In this document: positions 1-6,829 of the stretch, piece after piece
Numbering within the stretch: the first letter of the stretch is position 1
Layout: each line of letters starts with the position of its first letter
NCBI GenBank assembly: GCA_900318745.1
Contig: ONMC01000006.1
Span: 1-36,532 of the forward strand
Direction of reading: 5' to 3'
Source: an uncultured Eubacteriales bacterium
Lineage (GTDB): Bacteria; Bacillota; Clostridia; Christensenellales; CAG-138
DNA: 36,532 bases
Program-made: the position numbers and the translations under genes
The notes under the pieces: generated by a model
Seen by the model: the letters and a program-made list of their open reading frames with translations, nothing else
Databases searched by the model: none
Told to the model about the DNA's origin: nothing

Positions 1-188
1 CCCATCACGATGCGTCCGCTTGCACACGGGATCAAGCCCAACAGTGCCTTCATCAGCGTCGTTTTGCCGGAACCGTTTTCACCGACGATCCCCCAGAATT
101 CGCCCGACTGCACGGAAAAGCTCACGTCGTGCGCGACGTTGTCTCCGCCGTAGGCAAGCCCGACGCCCTCAAATGTCAACAATGCCAT
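1..188 (-). CDS. Metal (zinc/manganese) ABC transporter ATP-binding protein, N-terminal part
   Basis: Only the first 62 codons are inside the window; the gene runs off the left edge. The protein opens MALLTFEGVGLAYGG and has a Walker A motif, GENGSGKTT, at about residues 36-44, as in ABC ATPases. Its ATG directly follows the TGA stop of the binding-lipoprotein gene, so the two are co-transcribed and probably translationally coupled. From that neighbour I infer a ZnuC/MntB-type subunit that energises import of a divalent metal at the inner face of the membrane; the permease would be expected further left. The ABC fold is certain; the substrate is inferred from context only. Confidence 0.85.
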   Translation of the reverse strand, partial: MALLTFEGVGLAYGGDNVAHDVSFSVQSGEFWGIVGENGSGKTTLMKALLGLIPCASGRIVM

Positions 189-1124
189 TCAATCCACCGC
201 CTCTCTCAGGGATTCCACGTTGTTTCGCATCAGCTCGAGATATGTGACGCCGGCGTCGAAGTCCGCGCGGCTCACGTTATGACAGCTGTGCAGCAGCAGT
301 TTTCTGCATCCGGTCGCCGCCGCGATCGCGTCCGCCGTCTTCTCGTCCGAGAATTCGATATAAAAGACGCTCGGAAGGTGTTCCTCGCGTACGCGTTCGA
401 TCAGAAACGCAACGGTCGACAGCCCGACTTCCTCGTTGCTCGAGCATCCGGGAAGCGATGCGTAATAGGTCAGTCCGAGTTCGCTGCACAGATAGCGGAA
501 CGGAAACCGCTCGGCAAATACGACCGTGCTCCGCTTTGCGTTTGCCATGACGTCGTGAAACTGCGCGTCGAGTTCCGTAAGCTCGCCGATATACCGTTCT
601 GCATTGGCGTTCAGCGTATCGGCGCTGTCCGGAAGCAGTCCGATCAGCGCGTCGCGCAGTGCCTCGACGATGCGGATCGCATTTTTCGGGCTTGTCCAGA
701 CATGTTCGTCCGGTTCCGTTTCTTCCCCTTCCTCCTCCGTTTGCATTCCCTCGACCGTTTCCTCATCGAGCGCATCGACGAGATCCAGCAATGAGATCGC
801 GTTGATCGTGCGGTCGCTCTTCTGCAGGACGTCCGTTACCCAGCGGTCGCTCTCGCCGCCGACGTACACGAACAAATCCGCGTGCAGGATCGTCGAGACT
901 TCCGAAAACGTCGGATCGAAGCCGTGCACCTCGCTGCCGGGCTGAACAAGCATCGTAAGATCGACAAGGTCGCCCGCGATCGCGCGGATAAAATCGTACT
1001 GTGGAAAGATCGTGACGACGACCGACGGGCGCGTCTTTTCCGGTTCCTTCGGCGTACATGCGAATGCTGCGCACAAAAGCAGCGCGCACAGCGTCCACAG
1101 CAGGATTCTTTTACAGGTTCGCAA
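189..1124 (-). CDS. Metal ABC transporter substrate-binding lipoprotein (ZnuA-like, cluster 9 family)
   Basis: 311 aa. The start is TTG (1122-1124), chosen because an AAGAGGTG ribosome site lies 7 nt upstream and a signal peptide follows at once. Residues 5-22 are hydrophobic and end in AFAC, so Cys23 is the likely lipidated residue. The family pattern is visible: PGSEVHGFDPT (His67), DEHVW (His141) and the late YIEFSDEKTADAIA segment. The third metal ligand, His in classical ZnuA, lies in AERFPFRYL and is not histidine; this matches a clostridial subfamily as I remember it. The loop before His141 is acidic (residues about 119-140) rather than histidine-rich. It should capture zinc or manganese outside the membrane for the ATPase that follows. 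Metal specificity cannot be read from the sequence. Confidence 0.88.
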   Translation of the reverse strand: MRTCKRILLWTLCALLLCAAFACTPKEPEKTRPSVVVTIFPQYDFIRAIAGDLVDLTMLVQPGSEVHGFDPTFSEVSTILHADLFVYVGGESDRWVTDVLQKSDRTINAISLLDLVDALDEETVEGMQTEEEGEETEPDEHVWTSPKNAIRIVEALRDALIGLLPDSADTLNANAERYIGELTELDAQFHDVMANAKRSTVVFAERFPFRYLCSELGLTYYASLPGCSSNEEVGLSTVAFLIERVREEHLPSVFYIEFSDEKTADAIAAATGCRKLLLHSCHNVSRADFDAGVTYLELMRNNVESLREAVD

Positions 1125-1137
1125 TGGTTTTCACCTC

Positions 1138-2289
1138 TTATTTGTTCAACAGTCTTGCGATCGGCGTGCGATGCACGACCATCGCCCCTTTCGGACAGAA
1201 CTCCTGACAGCAGAAGCACTTGATGCAATGCTTTCTGCGGATCAGCGCCTTTCCGTTCTTCATCTCGATCGTATGTGCCGGACAGACGTTCGCACACCTG
1301 CCGCAGCCGATGCATTCTTTTCTTCTGACTTCGGGGCGCGATTCAAGACAAAGGTTCAGCGCCTTCTGCCCGATCCGTCCGAACATCGACGTGCCGTTCA
1401 CGAACAGCAAACTGTTCCGGTTTCGGATGCAGACAAAGCCGGTCGGTCGGAACGCTTTCCAATCACCGAGAACAGTCAGATCCTCGAACCGTTCCGGTAC
1501 AAGGTCTCTTCGTCTTGCCGCTGCGATCGTCGGCACCTCATACGGGTCCAGCCCGAGGAGCGATGCCGCCAGCAGATCGAGGCAGTGCGGATCCTTCGAT
1601 GCGATCAGACAGCCGACGTACTTCGGCGTGCCCTGTGTCGGTCCGTTCCCTTCCATCGCTTCGACCGCGTCGCAAAGGTTCAGAACCGGTTTGAAATACT
1701 CGTCGAGATCGACGATCATATCCGCAAAGTCGTTCGGGTTCGGGAACCGGTAATGATACTCCGGCTTCATCGTGCCGGGGATCACGCCGAACAGGTTCTT
1801 TGCCGCGCAGGACAACGCCATCATGCCGTGCGATTTCAGCTTGCAGAAGTTGATGATCGCGTCCGCATCATCGAGCCAGCGCGTATACGTGAAGGTCTTT
1901 GCCTGCACGGCGTCCGGCGCATACGTCTGCTTTTCGGAAAAGTCCCGATTGAGCACTGCGCCGATGCGCTCCGCTTTTTCGAGTCCCGCCAGAGCATATA
2001 CGCGGTTCAGGACCGCCGCGTTGTACAGATTTCCCGGGCTGTCGCCGATCGTGACGGACGCGCCGCGTTCGATCAGAAGCTTCGACAGCGCGATCAGCAG
2101 GTTGGGGTGCGTCGTGACTGCGCGATCCGGCTTTGCCGCCGCAACGAAGTTCGCCTTGATCGCGATCTTCATTCCGGGCGTAACCCAATCCAGTCCGCCG
2201 AGCGGCTGCAGTGCGTCGAGGATCGCCGCTTCGCAGTGTGCCGGTTCATAGTCCGCACACGGAACGATATGAACAAGATCCGTCTTCAT
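1138..2289 (-). CDS. DUF362 domain protein with C-terminal 2x[4Fe-4S] ferredoxin domain
   Basis: 383 aa. The N-terminal three quarters match the DUF362 family (KIAIKANFV, THPNLL, GDSPG, then FCKLKSHGMMALSCAAKNLFG). The C-terminus carries two ferredoxin cysteine clusters, CIGCGRCANVCP and CIKCFCCQEFCP, which should hold two [4Fe-4S] clusters. No signal peptide or membrane segment is seen, so it is probably cytoplasmic and takes part in electron transfer; the substrate of DUF362 proteins is not established. Its start overlaps the nfo stop by 4 bases and its stop lies 13 bases before the binding-lipoprotein gene, so it is internal to an nfo-metal transport operon. GGGAGA precedes the ATG. Confidence 0.88.
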   Translation of the reverse strand: MKTDLVHIVPCADYEPAHCEAAILDALQPLGGLDWVTPGMKIAIKANFVAAAKPDRAVTTHPNLLIALSKLLIERGASVTIGDSPGNLYNAAVLNRVYALAGLEKAERIGAVLNRDFSEKQTYAPDAVQAKTFTYTRWLDDADAIINFCKLKSHGMMALSCAAKNLFGVIPGTMKPEYHYRFPNPNDFADMIVDLDEYFKPVLNLCDAVEAMEGNGPTQGTPKYVGCLIASKDPHCLDLLAASLLGLDPYEVPTIAAARRRDLVPERFEDLTVLGDWKAFRPTGFVCIRNRNSLLFVNGTSMFGRIGQKALNLCLESRPEVRRKECIGCGRCANVCPAHTIEMKNGKALIRRKHCIKCFCCQEFCPKGAMVVHRTPIARLLNK

Positions 2290-3119
2290 TCCGTCATCTC
2301 CCGAAGCAGCGCAATCTCCGCCGCGTATTCATCGAGCGCTTCGTGCGGCGTTTCGAGACAAAACGGCAGTTCCCTGAGTGCAGGATGATTCACGATGCGG
2401 CGAAACGCGTCAAGTCCGATCGTCCCCTCCCCGATCGCGGCGTGGCGGTCCTTATGCGCACCGAGTTCGAACTTCGCATCATTCAGATGCAGAAAATGCA
2501 GACGGTCGAGTCCGATCACGCGGTCGAACGCCGTCAGAACGCCGTCGAGATCGTTTACGATATCATACCCCGCCTGAAAGACATGACAGGTGTCGAGACA
2601 AACGCCGATGCGATGCTGCATTCCGACGCGGTCGATGATCGCACGGACGCCTTCGAAGGAGCCGCCGATCTCGCTGCCCTGACCGGACATCGTTTCGATC
2701 AGCACGATCGTATCCGTCTCATCGGACAAAATGCGGTTTAAAAGAGCCGCGGTCTTTTCGATCCCGACCGCTTCTCCCTGTCCGACATGGCTGCCGGGAT
2801 GGAAGTTATAGAACGGCGTGCGCATCGCCGTGCAGCGGCGAAGATCGTCCGCCATCACCAGTTCGGCAAACTGCATCGTCTCCGGCTTTTCGGCGCACGG
2901 ATTCAAGGTATACGGCGCATGCACGAGAATCGGCGCAAAGCACTGCTCGCGAAGATACGCGTCCATCGCCGCGGCGTCCGTCTCGTCGAGAGACTTCGCC
3001 TTGCTGCCGCGCGGATTGCGTGAAAAGAACTGAAACGTATCCGCACCGAGCGACGTTGCGGTTTGCGCCATGCTAAGAAGCCCGTTTGAGGGCGACAAAT
3101 GACAGCCGATGTGCAGCAT
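2286..3119 (-). CDS. nfo: Endonuclease IV (AP endonuclease)
   Basis: 277 aa, normal length for the family. It cleaves the backbone 5' to abasic sites in base-excision repair, using three metal ions in a TIM barrel. Visible signatures are FNFHPGSHVG-type (NFHPGSHVG), LIETMSGQG, CLDTCHVFQAGYD and FLHLNDAK followed by KDRHAAIGEG, which together supply the conserved His/Glu/Asp metal ligands. The ATG at 3117-3119 has AAAGGATT upstream. It is first in an operon with the DUF362 and metal ABC genes, reading from a good promoter at 3161-3189. A role of zinc supply for this zinc enzyme is a tempting but unproven link. Confidence 0.95.
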   Translation of the reverse strand: MLHIGCHLSPSNGLLSMAQTATSLGADTFQFFSRNPRGSKAKSLDETDAAAMDAYLREQCFAPILVHAPYTLNPCAEKPETMQFAELVMADDLRRCTAMRTPFYNFHPGSHVGQGEAVGIEKTAALLNRILSDETDTIVLIETMSGQGSEIGGSFEGVRAIIDRVGMQHRIGVCLDTCHVFQAGYDIVNDLDGVLTAFDRVIGLDRLHFLHLNDAKFELGAHKDRHAAIGEGTIGLDAFRRIVNHPALRELPFCLETPHEALDEYAAEIALLREMTE

Positions 3120-3160
3120 AGAATCCTTTCATGCCGATAAAAAGCCAGTTTATTTTCCTT

Positions 3161-3189
3161 ATCATAACACGTTTTCCCGGCGGATGCAA
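3161..3189 (-). promoter_or_regulatory. Promoter of the nfo operon
   Basis: On the minus strand TTGCAT (3184-3189) and TATGAT (3161-3166) are separated by exactly 17 bases, with a TGT extended -10 just before TATGAT. It sits about 40 bases upstream of the nfo start and back-to-back with the promoter of the U32 gene. Confidence 0.7.
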
Positions 3190-3205
3190 GCACACGCCCT
3201 GTCCG

Positions 3206-3234
3206 TTGACGAACGCAGCGAATCTTGCTATACT
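3206..3234 (+). promoter_or_regulatory. Promoter of the U32 gene
   Basis: TTGACG (3206-3211), a 17-base spacer, and TATACT (3229-3234), preceded by TGC (extended -10). The start codon is 23 bases downstream with GGAGGA between. Confidence 0.75.
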
Positions 3235-3257
3235 GGGATCGCACGGAGGATTCTCAT

Positions 3258-4442
3258 ATGACGGAACTTTTGGCCCCGGTCGGGTCGCCGGCTGCGCTCG
3301 ACGCCGCGCTGCGATTCGGTGCGGACGCGGTATATCTCGGCGGACCGATGCTGCAGCTTCGCGCAAAAAGCGCGGGCTTTTCGTTCGACGACATCGCGCA
3401 CGCAGCCAACGCCGTGCATGAAACAGGCAAACGGCTGTATGTAACGGTCAATTCGCTTGCGTACAGCGACGAGATCGACGCCCTGCCCGCGTATGCGAAC
3501 CGGCTTCATGAATGCGGCGCGGACGCGGCGATCGTCTCGGACCTCGGCGTATTGACGACGATGCACAAGGCCTGCCCGAAGCTTGAGCTGCATGTTTCCA
3601 CGCAGGCGAGCTGTATGAATTACGCCGCGGCAAAGGCGTGGTACGATCTCGGTGCAAGGCGGATCGTGCTTGCGCGCGAAATGACGATCGAACAGATCAG
3701 GGCGCTGAAAGCAAAGATCCCGGACGATCTCGAACTGGAAGCGTTTGTGCACGGCGCGATGTGCATGGCGTATTCGGGGCGCTGTCTGCTGTCTGCGGCG
3801 GTCCTCGGGCGGAGCGGCAACCGCGGCGACTGCGCACAGCCCTGCCGCTGGTCGTACGCGCTTGTGGAAGAGACGCGCCCGAATCAAAGCTTTCCGATCA
3901 TACAGGAGGATCGGCACAGCTTTATCCTCTCCTCGCGCGATCTTTGCTGCGTCGGACTTTTGAACGAGCTGATCGATGCGGGTGTTAAGTCGCTGAAGAT
4001 CGAAGGGCGAATGAAAACAGAATACTACGTTTCGGTCGTTGTAAACGCCTACCGGCGCGTGCTCGACGGCACGATGTCCGTCGAAGACGCCGAACGCGAA
4101 CTGCTTTCCGTTTCGCACCGTCCGTATACGACCGGCTTCTATCACGGCGAATTGCCGAACGATCACAGCAACGCGGGCACATACACGCAGACGCATCGTT
4201 TCGTCGGCGCGGTGCTCGGTTATGAAAACGGAACGGCGATCGTCGAACAGCGCAACCGGTTTGAAGCGGGCGACGCGCTGGAGGTTGTCTCCCCCGTTCT
4301 CGACCGTGCGGTCTTGCAGGCGAACGAGATCACGGATGAGAACGGAACGCCGATCGAAATCGCAAACCGGGTTCGGCAGATCCTGCGGATCAAAACCGAT
4401 CTGCCGCTGAAAAAAGGCGACCTTTTGCGAATCAAAATATAA
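3258..4442 (+). CDS. Peptidase U32 family protein (TrhP/YegQ-like RNA hydroxylation protein)
   Basis: 394 aa from ATG 3258, which has GGAGGA 7 bases upstream; a longer frame to 3225 has no ribosome site. It begins MTELLAPVGSPAAL, as U32 proteins do, and holds the family signature EAFVHGAMCMAYSGRC (residues 161-176). Cys169, Cys176, Cys192 and Cys230/231 match the spacing of the four cysteines that bind a [4Fe-4S] cluster in characterised U32 proteins such as UbiU. The C-terminal part (VGAVLGYENGTAIVEQRNRF) resembles YegQ/TrhP, which are needed for 5-hydroxyuridine in tRNA. I infer a prephenate-dependent tRNA hydroxylation role rather than proteolysis. It is monocistronic, with a strong terminator straight after. 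Confidence 0.88.
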   Translation: MTELLAPVGSPAALDAALRFGADAVYLGGPMLQLRAKSAGFSFDDIAHAANAVHETGKRLYVTVNSLAYSDEIDALPAYANRLHECGADAAIVSDLGVLTTMHKACPKLELHVSTQASCMNYAAAKAWYDLGARRIVLAREMTIEQIRALKAKIPDDLELEAFVHGAMCMAYSGRCLLSAAVLGRSGNRGDCAQPCRWSYALVEETRPNQSFPIIQEDRHSFILSSRDLCCVGLLNELIDAGVKSLKIEGRMKTEYYVSVVVNAYRRVLDGTMSVEDAERELLSVSHRPYTTGFYHGELPNDHSNAGTYTQTHRFVGAVLGYENGTAIVEQRNRFEAGDALEVVSPVLDRAVLQANEITDENGTPIEIANRVRQILRIKTDLPLKKGDLLRIKI

Positions 4443-4446
4443 GAAA

Positions 4447-4475
4447 AAGCGGCTTTTCGAGCCGCTTCTTTTTTT
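4447..4475. terminator. Bidirectional intrinsic terminator
   Basis: An 8-bp stem AAGCGGCT/AGCCGCTT with a 5-base loop is followed by CTTTTTTT on the plus strand, and by TTTTTC on the minus strand. It ends both the U32 gene (plus) and the lipoprotein gene (minus). Confidence 0.9.
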
Positions 4476-4477
4476 GC

Positions 4478-4993
4478 TCAGTTTTCCGGGCGGAACGCGT
4501 CGGTCACTTCGAATTTGAACGTCATGCCCTGCACGTTGACCTCGGTCAGAACGTCGGCATACACGCGATTGTCGCCGGTAAACAGCTTCAATCCGCCGCC
4601 AGCCGTATAGAAATCCGCGTATCCGTACTGCATGCCGGTGCTGTCGTAAAACAAGATACGAAGCCCGCCGACCAGCGTTTTGGAATAAGAATTGGAGATC
4701 ACGGCGTCGATCAGCGTTTCGCCTTCCTGTTCATAGACGCGCAGGTCGTTTACCGACAGATAATAATCGAAATAATGCGTTTCGGGATTCAGGATCGGCA
4801 GTCCGTTCAGATCGGTCGCGACGCCCTCTCCCTCGATCGGTGCAAACAGAATCGGCTCGGGCTCCGGCGACGGCGTCGGCGTAACATGCACCTCCGGCGT
4901 CGGGGTCTGCTCGGGCAGATAAATGAGATGTGCCTCCTGCGAGGTGCACGCCGTCATGCAGAGCGCAGCGGCAAGGATCAGCCATCGTTTCAT
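4478..4993 (-). CDS. Small lipoprotein of unknown function
   Basis: 171 aa from ATG 4991-4993. The N-terminus MKRWLILAAALCMTAC is a lipoprotein signal with Cys16 as the lipidated residue. A Pro/Thr/Glu-rich linker follows (about residues 31-48), then a globular part of about 120 residues rich in Tyr, Gly and Val (FDYYLSVNDLRVYEQEGETL, YADFYTAGG) that looks like a beta-sandwich. I do not recognise the family. The start overlaps the stop of the Lgt-like gene as ATGA (4990-4993), so the pair is translationally coupled: a membrane protein of the lipoprotein-modifying family and a lipoprotein made together. A cell-surface role is likely; nothing more specific can be said. Confidence 0.82.
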   Translation of the reverse strand: MKRWLILAAALCMTACTSQEAHLIYLPEQTPTPEVHVTPTPSPEPEPILFAPIEGEGVATDLNGLPILNPETHYFDYYLSVNDLRVYEQEGETLIDAVISNSYSKTLVGGLRILFYDSTGMQYGYADFYTAGGGLKLFTGDNRVYADVLTEVNVQGMTFKFEVTDAFRPEN

Positions 4994-5850
4994 GCTTCGG
5001 ACTCCCCGTTCTCCGCTTCCGGCTCCTCCCCGGCCTCGTGTCCGATCTCCTGCGCATCGGCAGCCGAGTTTTCGTCTGCGCCCGCCGCTTTGTGTTTCCC
5101 GAATACGAACAGAAGCACGATCGCAAGCAGCATTTCCGCAAACCATACGATCTGATTGAAACGCAGTTCGCCGAATACGATCTGCCGCGCTTCGCCGTCG
5201 CGCAGCCATTCGACGATGAACGCTGCAAAGAGGTACAGCACGATCGTGATCCGCGCCGTTTTTCCGGGCTGCAGCTTCTTTTTCAGCAGGATGAGCGCCG
5301 CCACGCCGAGCGCAAGGCAGATCAGAAAATCGAGGAAAAACACGGCGTACGCAACGGTCTGCCGATCCGCAAAGTACGCGTTCGTAAAGGTAACGAGCGG
5401 AAAGAACTTCGGCACGCCCGATCCCGCGACCGGTCCCAGCCCGTCGCAGAGGAAAAAGTCCGACCAGCGTCCGACGGCAAGTCCGAAGAACGCGCCCGGC
5501 ATCAGAACGTCCAGCGCCGCGCCGCGATCCGTCTTTTTGACACGAAGATAGATCAGGATCCCGATCGCGGCAAACAGCAGCGCGCCGGGCAGATTCATGC
5601 CGGTTCGCGTGATATCGAAGATCGACGCGAACGCGACTTTGCCGGACAGCGCGGCAAACAGCCGTCCGCCGACGATCCCGCAGGGAATGCCGACGATGCA
5701 CACGTCAAGCGCAAGGTCCTTATACATCCCGCGTTTTTTGACAAGGATCTCCGTTACGATCACCGCTGTCAGAATGCCGAGCGCAAGCATGACCGCGTTC
5801 CACGGCAGCAGAAACGCGCCGCAATTCAATGCCGTGTTGAAAGAATCCAT
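4990..5850 (-). CDS. Divergent Lgt-like protein (prolipoprotein diacylglyceryl transferase family)
   Basis: 286 aa from ATG 5848-5850, which has GGAGGA 7 bases upstream; a longer frame to 6006 is not needed. Around seven hydrophobic segments fit the Lgt membrane fold, and several Lgt landmarks persist: GGRLFAAL (61-68), a GR pair at 127-128 and an EWLRDG segment (214-219) near the end. However, the usual H-G-G motif (His103 in E. coli Lgt) is absent in the region of residues 82-92, and the GRxGNFxNxE motif reads GRWSDFFLCD, so the essential Asn and the Glu both appear as Asp. The tail after residue 252 is acidic and soluble. Lgt attaches diacylglyceryl to lipobox cysteine; this copy may be a divergent transferase or a paralogue with another job. 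Confidence 0.75.
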   Translation of the reverse strand: MDSFNTALNCGAFLLPWNAVMLALGILTAVIVTEILVKKRGMYKDLALDVCIVGIPCGIVGGRLFAALSGKVAFASIFDITRTGMNLPGALLFAAIGILIYLRVKKTDRGAALDVLMPGAFFGLAVGRWSDFFLCDGLGPVAGSGVPKFFPLVTFTNAYFADRQTVAYAVFFLDFLICLALGVAALILLKKKLQPGKTARITIVLYLFAAFIVEWLRDGEARQIVFGELRFNQIVWFAEMLLAIVLLFVFGKHKAAGADENSAADAQEIGHEAGEEPEAENGESEA

Positions 5851-5872
5851 AGACCAGTCCTCCGTTACCGGT

Positions 5873-5901
5873 ATTATAATGCATGTTTTGCGAAATGAAA
5901 A
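5873..5901 (-). promoter_or_regulatory. Probable promoter of the Lgt-like/lipoprotein operon
   Basis: A perfect TATAAT lies at 5873-5878 on the minus strand, 22 bases before the start codon. With a 17-base spacer the -35 would be TTTTCA (5896-5901), which is weak, and there is no TGN extension. A perfect 6-bp inverted repeat CGTGAA-AAG-TTCACG (5908-5922) sits just upstream and might bind a regulator. Confidence 0.5.
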
Positions 5902-5973
5902 GAGAAACGTGAAAAGTTCACGATTCCGATCCCGACCGTGCAAAAAAAACGCATCGATTTGCAAAAATAATGG

Positions 5974-6002
5974 TTGACATTTCAAAAACCGCATCGTATA
6001 AT
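5974..6002 (+). promoter_or_regulatory. Promoter of tRNA-Leu
   Basis: Consensus TTGACA (5974-5979), 17-base spacer, consensus TATAAT (5997-6002), nine bases ahead of the mature tRNA 5' end. Confidence 0.9.
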
Positions 6003-6011
6003 ACACTTTGC

Positions 6012-6094
6012 GCGGCAGTGCTGGAATTGGCAGACAGGCACGTTTGAGGTGCGTGTGCGCGAGCGTATGGGTTCAAGTCCCATCTGCCGCACCA
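6012..6094 (+). tRNA. tRNA-Leu(GAG)
   Basis: The acceptor stem GCGGCAG pairs with CTGCCGC; the anticodon arm CACGT-TTGAGGT-GCGTG gives anticodon GAG (reads CUC/CUU). A long variable arm of class II type follows, and the T arm is ATGGG-TTCAAGT-CCCAT. CCA is encoded (6092-6094). It is a single-gene unit with its own consensus promoter and terminator. Confidence 0.95.
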
Positions 6095-6100
6095 AAAAGA

Positions 6101-6130
6101 AATACCACCCGTAACGGGTGGTATTTTTTT
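6101..6130. terminator. Terminator after tRNA-Leu (also faces the MarR gene)
   Basis: An 11-bp stem AATACCACCCG/CGGGTGGTATT with a 3-base loop is followed by a T run to 6130. On the minus strand the same hairpin is followed by TTTCTTTTT, so it can also end the MarR transcript, whose stop is at 6190. Confidence 0.9.
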
Positions 6131-6189
6131 GTTCGATTGCGCGGGATTCGTCCGATGCGGAGCGCCGGGGACGTTTATGCCGCGGGGCG

Positions 6190-6675
6190 TTATTTCGAAT
6201 CGTCGGAACGGTCCTTGTTGGCGCTGTGCATTGCCGCCATCAGCGCGTCGCGCACATAGGCGCGCGCTTCCGGCGTGAGCTTTTCGAGTTCCTCGAACAT
6301 GGATGAAAAATGACGCAGAAACACGCCCTTGGAATAGTCCTCATACAATTCGCGTCCGAACGGCGTGACCTCGACGCACAGATCGCGCCTGCAGCCGGGC
6401 AGGGATTTCTTTTCGACGAGTCCCTTCTGCACAAGGCGCTGCGTGATCTTCGTAAAGTTGCTGCGCGTGATGCCGAGACGCCGCGCGATGCTGCACATAT
6501 TGTCGCCGCGCTCCTCGTTCTCGAGCAGATACTCCAGTACCTGGATCTGCGCATAGGAATAGCGGACATCCCGATACGTCATCTTTTCGATGCGATAGAC
6601 CCCCGCATATATATTACAATAATGGATGAGCGCTTCGACCACGCCGCGATACTCACCCATCCAGTCAAGCTTCAT
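6190..6675 (-). CDS. MarR family transcriptional regulator
   Basis: 161 aa from ATG 6673-6675 with AAAGGGGA upstream. The winged-helix region is clear: MCSIARRLGITRSNFTKI as the helix-turn-helix and VEKKSLPGCRRDLCVEVT as the wing, flanked by helices that would form the dimer interface. It is divergent from the alpha/beta hydrolase gene, with only 154 bases between the two starts and two palindromes in that space, so autoregulation and control of the hydrolase are likely. The ligand is unknown. MarR proteins often answer phenolic compounds or redox change; the residues that would decide this are not identifiable here. Confidence 0.92.
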   Translation of the reverse strand: MKLDWMGEYRGVVEALIHYCNIYAGVYRIEKMTYRDVRYSYAQIQVLEYLLENEERGDNMCSIARRLGITRSNFTKITQRLVQKGLVEKKSLPGCRRDLCVEVTPFGRELYEDYSKGVFLRHFSSMFEELEKLTPEARAYVRDALMAAMHSANKDRSDDSK

Positions 6676-6698
6676 AGGCGTTCCCCTTTCTGCTTTTT

Positions 6699-6727
6699 AT
6701 TATATCACAGAGGCGCGCCCGTTTCAA
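6699..6727 (-). promoter_or_regulatory. Promoter of the MarR gene
   Basis: On the minus strand TTGAAA (6722-6727), 17-base spacer, TATAAT (6699-6704) with TGA just before it (extended -10). Confidence 0.8.
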
Positions 6728-6750
6728 GAAAGAAAAATATATAAAACCCC

Positions 6751-6779
6751 TTGCAATTCATACAGAAACCCTGTATAAT
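6751..6779 (+). promoter_or_regulatory. Promoter of the alpha/beta hydrolase gene
   Basis: TTGCAA (6751-6756), 17-base spacer, TATAAT (6774-6779). The expected start of transcription is near 6786. Confidence 0.8.
6760..6776. promoter_or_regulatory. Candidate operator 1 (inverted repeat in promoter)
   Basis: ATACAG-AAACC-CTGTAT, a perfect 6-bp inverted repeat in the spacer that reaches into the -10 box of the hydrolase promoter. A dimeric repressor bound here would block RNA polymerase; the adjacent MarR protein is the obvious candidate. Confidence 0.45.
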
Positions 6780-6785
6780 TATGTA

Positions 6786-6802
6786 TGTTTCCAAAGGAAA
6801 CA
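6786..6802. promoter_or_regulatory. Candidate operator 2 (17-bp palindrome at the transcript start)
   Basis: TGTTTCCAAAGGAAACA: perfect 7-bp arms around AAA, starting where transcription should begin. MarR operators are commonly palindromes of this size. It could alternatively form a 5' stem-loop in the mRNA. Confidence 0.5.
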
Positions 6803-6829
6803 GATTTTCGGACATGAGGAGGGTTTTTC

